Assembly: GCA_003991915.1 (NCBI GenBank)
Contig: RQTK01000531.1
Coordinates: 111,031-175,030 of the forward strand
Direction: 5' to 3'
DNA: 64,000 bases
Source of the DNA: Elysia chlorotica
Lineage: Eukaryota > Mollusca > Gastropoda > Plakobranchidae
Shown: positions 1 through 64,000 of the stretch, in pieces
How the letters are laid out: every line of letters begins with the position of its first letter
How positions within the stretch are numbered: position 1 is the first letter of the stretch
Notes under the pieces: model-generated
Seen by the model: the letters and a program-made list of their open reading frames with translations, nothing else
What the model was told of the DNA's origin: nothing
The model's database searches: none
Program-made: the position numbers and the translations under genes

Positions 1-62172
<62,172 letters not shown>

Positions 62173-62467
62173 GTATTTTATTTTAATTGTTTCAAGCTTT
62201 AAATTTAACTCTTTGAACAACAATTCTTTACATCCTTTAGTGCACTTGTTTATCCTCTTACTTTCCGTACTCCCGTGATTTAGTCCTAAGTGGAAGTAGG
62301 AACTAGGAAGAGGCCATTCCATCCAGCAGTACAGGTGTAACGCGCCAAAGTGACTCAGCTGCCAGAGAGTACATCTAGTGGTCACCAAAGAGACTCTAGA
62401 TGGTGTCTGGTGACCATCAAAAACACCCTAGAATACGCGATTACACTCCATTAGACTTAGAAACAGA

Positions 62468-63757
62468 ACAACATACTGCAATGTTAAATCACGTTAACAG
62501 AAGCTAGAAATGACTACACACATATACTGTAAACATATCCCTTTATTACATTCTTAGACACATTTTAATTGATACGAGACTTTTTCGAGGAAGTAACCGC
62601 GAGCGGACCCAGTAGTTCTTTCACAGCGAGGCAGTCAACTGGCGCGCCGCGCTTTATGGTTTAATAAGACAAGACGTTTTCAAAGTAGGGGATAAAAAAG
62701 GCGGACCGCCGTTGCTTCACACAAAAAGAGTCCGAGAGCACGATGAGAGGTTACAGTATGTACCAACACTGCATTTATCCGACAGCCATCCCAGCTTAGG
62801 CTAAAGTTTTTGCGCGCACTCTATATCTAAAAATTTATTAGAAGAAAAAAAGAAAAAGAAAACAAATAACAAAATTGAAGACTGGGTTAGGTTTGCTTTC
62901 CTTTTTGATATTTTGCCTGCCAGAGGAAGGTTTCCAATTATTGAGCATGTGAAGATTATTGGATGGCCACGTTACATCAAAGATTTTTATTACTTACAGA
63001 TATCATACCAGACACAAATATTAAATACTCGATGATTTATCAGCAGCTTCTGCTTCAATCGTGTTGGTCTATAAATTAGACGATTTACGATAGCAGGGCC
63101 TATGGCGATGGAGTCTTCGCCTGGCGTCAAATCTTTAGTCGCAGATGGGGCCCTCTCCAGGCTTGACTTCCATAAGGTCTCACTCTCAAGACTTATTAAT
63201 GTCCTATATGAAGACGGGACTCCAAGTTCGGTGCTAGTAAAGAAAAACGCGCACGTCAGAGTGGGGCCTTTAACCAGGGATCTCCTGCGACGAAAGTGAG
63301 TCTAGCCGTTCCGCGCTGCGACAAGTCAAAGATCTAACGTGGACTAATCGAGTTAAAGAGCGATCATAGAAAGCATTATGATATGCCTAAAGGGGTTAAA
63401 TAATGCCATACGTTAACGGTGTGAATATAACAGAGATTATATTTTTCGTCGCTTCGCGACAACTTAATATGTGGCAGTGACCATCTTTAAATTTTCCTTC
63501 CCCAAATCTAATCGCAAAAATCATACTTAACTTATTCAGCAGTTGGAAAACGTGAAATCTTTAAGAGGTCTACGTTTCTTTGCAATTGGCTTCATGTATT
63601 TTGCCTTTCAAAGTTACTGTGTAGGAATTTACGAAACTGGCTTTTATCTCAGTTATAAAATCGATATCTAAACACAAAATGAAATGGAATATTACAAGTT
63701 TAACCTGGTTTTTTGTCGCGCCAAGCAATGTATTCTGACAAAGAGGATGATGCCACA
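62468..63757. other. 1.3-kb segment present only in copy B, unidentified
   Basis: Copy A passes from agaaacag (54167-54174) to tgagaataattattata (54187) within about 12 bp, while copy B has about 1,290 bp in between. The segment includes CpG-rich stretches (ggcgcgccgcgc near 62641) and an unrecognised 65-codon frame at 63102-63299. No terminal repeats seen. Either an insertion in B or a deletion in A. Confidence 0.7.
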
Positions 63758-63852
63758 TGAGAATAATTATTATATCCAACCCTTCACTTGAGAATAACTT
63801 AGAAAGGCAATATTACGTTATCCTGAAACAAGCTTAAGTATCATTAACAGCC

Positions 63853-63904
63853 ATCATCATCATCATCATTATCATCATCATCATCATCGTTGATCACCAT
63901 CATT

Positions 63905-63955
<51 letters not shown>

Positions 63956-64000
63956 GTCATCATCATCATCCTCATCATCATCATCATCATCATCATCATC
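63853..64000. repeat. (ATC)n microsatellite at window end
   Basis: About 148 bp of atc with few interruptions, counterpart of 54280-54392. Exon 52 of copy B would be expected about 100-200 bp beyond it. Confidence 0.95.

Overview
This 64 kb window is animal nuclear DNA. It is AT-rich and full of microsatellites and degenerate retroelements, and it carries the 3' two-thirds of a single large gene on the + strand: an axonemal dynein heavy chain. Across AAA1-AAA6, the stalk and the C-terminal domain the encoded protein best matches what I know of DNAH6, a single-headed inner-arm dynein of motile cilia and flagella. The window opens inside the exon leading into AAA1, so the tail and linker lie upstream. 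It closes before the terminal exon. I number exons within the window only. The organism is an animal with motile cilia; the mix of SSRs, tRNA-derived SINEs and RTE/I-like LINE debris suits a lophotrochozoan, perhaps a mollusc, but nothing here proves that.

Layout: exons 1-7 (to about 7 kb) encode AAA1 and the AAA1-AAA2 link. Exons 8-13 encode AAA2, 14-20 AAA3, 21-25 AAA4, and 26-32 the stalk with its microtubule-binding tip. Exons 33-41 encode AAA5 and the link to AAA6, 42-47 AAA6, and 48-55 the C-terminal domain. Nearly every junction has GT/AG borders and matching phase; one donor is GC. About 8.0 kb of coding sequence (about 2,680 codons) can be joined this way.

The unusual part is the gene's architecture. 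(1) Exon 6, with both splice sites, lies on the MINUS strand inside its intron, enclosed by a perfect 27-bp inverted repeat. (2) Exon 25 is duplicated 250 bp apart. The copies encode identical protein, and including both would break the frame. The intron between them carries two tandem near-perfect hairpins. (3) The block of exons 48-55 has been tandemly duplicated (unit about 8.1 kb) with both breakpoints in CT microsatellites. The first copy has lost exons 49 and 50. The second copy retains 48-51 and runs off the window just before its expected exon 52. (4) The AAA6 exon expected between exons 42 and 44 is absent from readable sequence, and a 372-bp N gap lies there. All 12 coding differences between duplicated exons are synonymous third-position changes, so either both copies are constrained or the assembly has placed two haplotypes in tandem.

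Introns hold tRNA-derived SINEs (two with clear target-site duplications), LINE fragments (RTE-like 3' end, endonuclease, reverse transcriptase, RNase H/C-terminal ends), an approximately 70-bp-arm hairpin, a (GAA)n tract of about 215 bp, and many SSRs. I found no second protein-coding gene and no RNA gene I can support.
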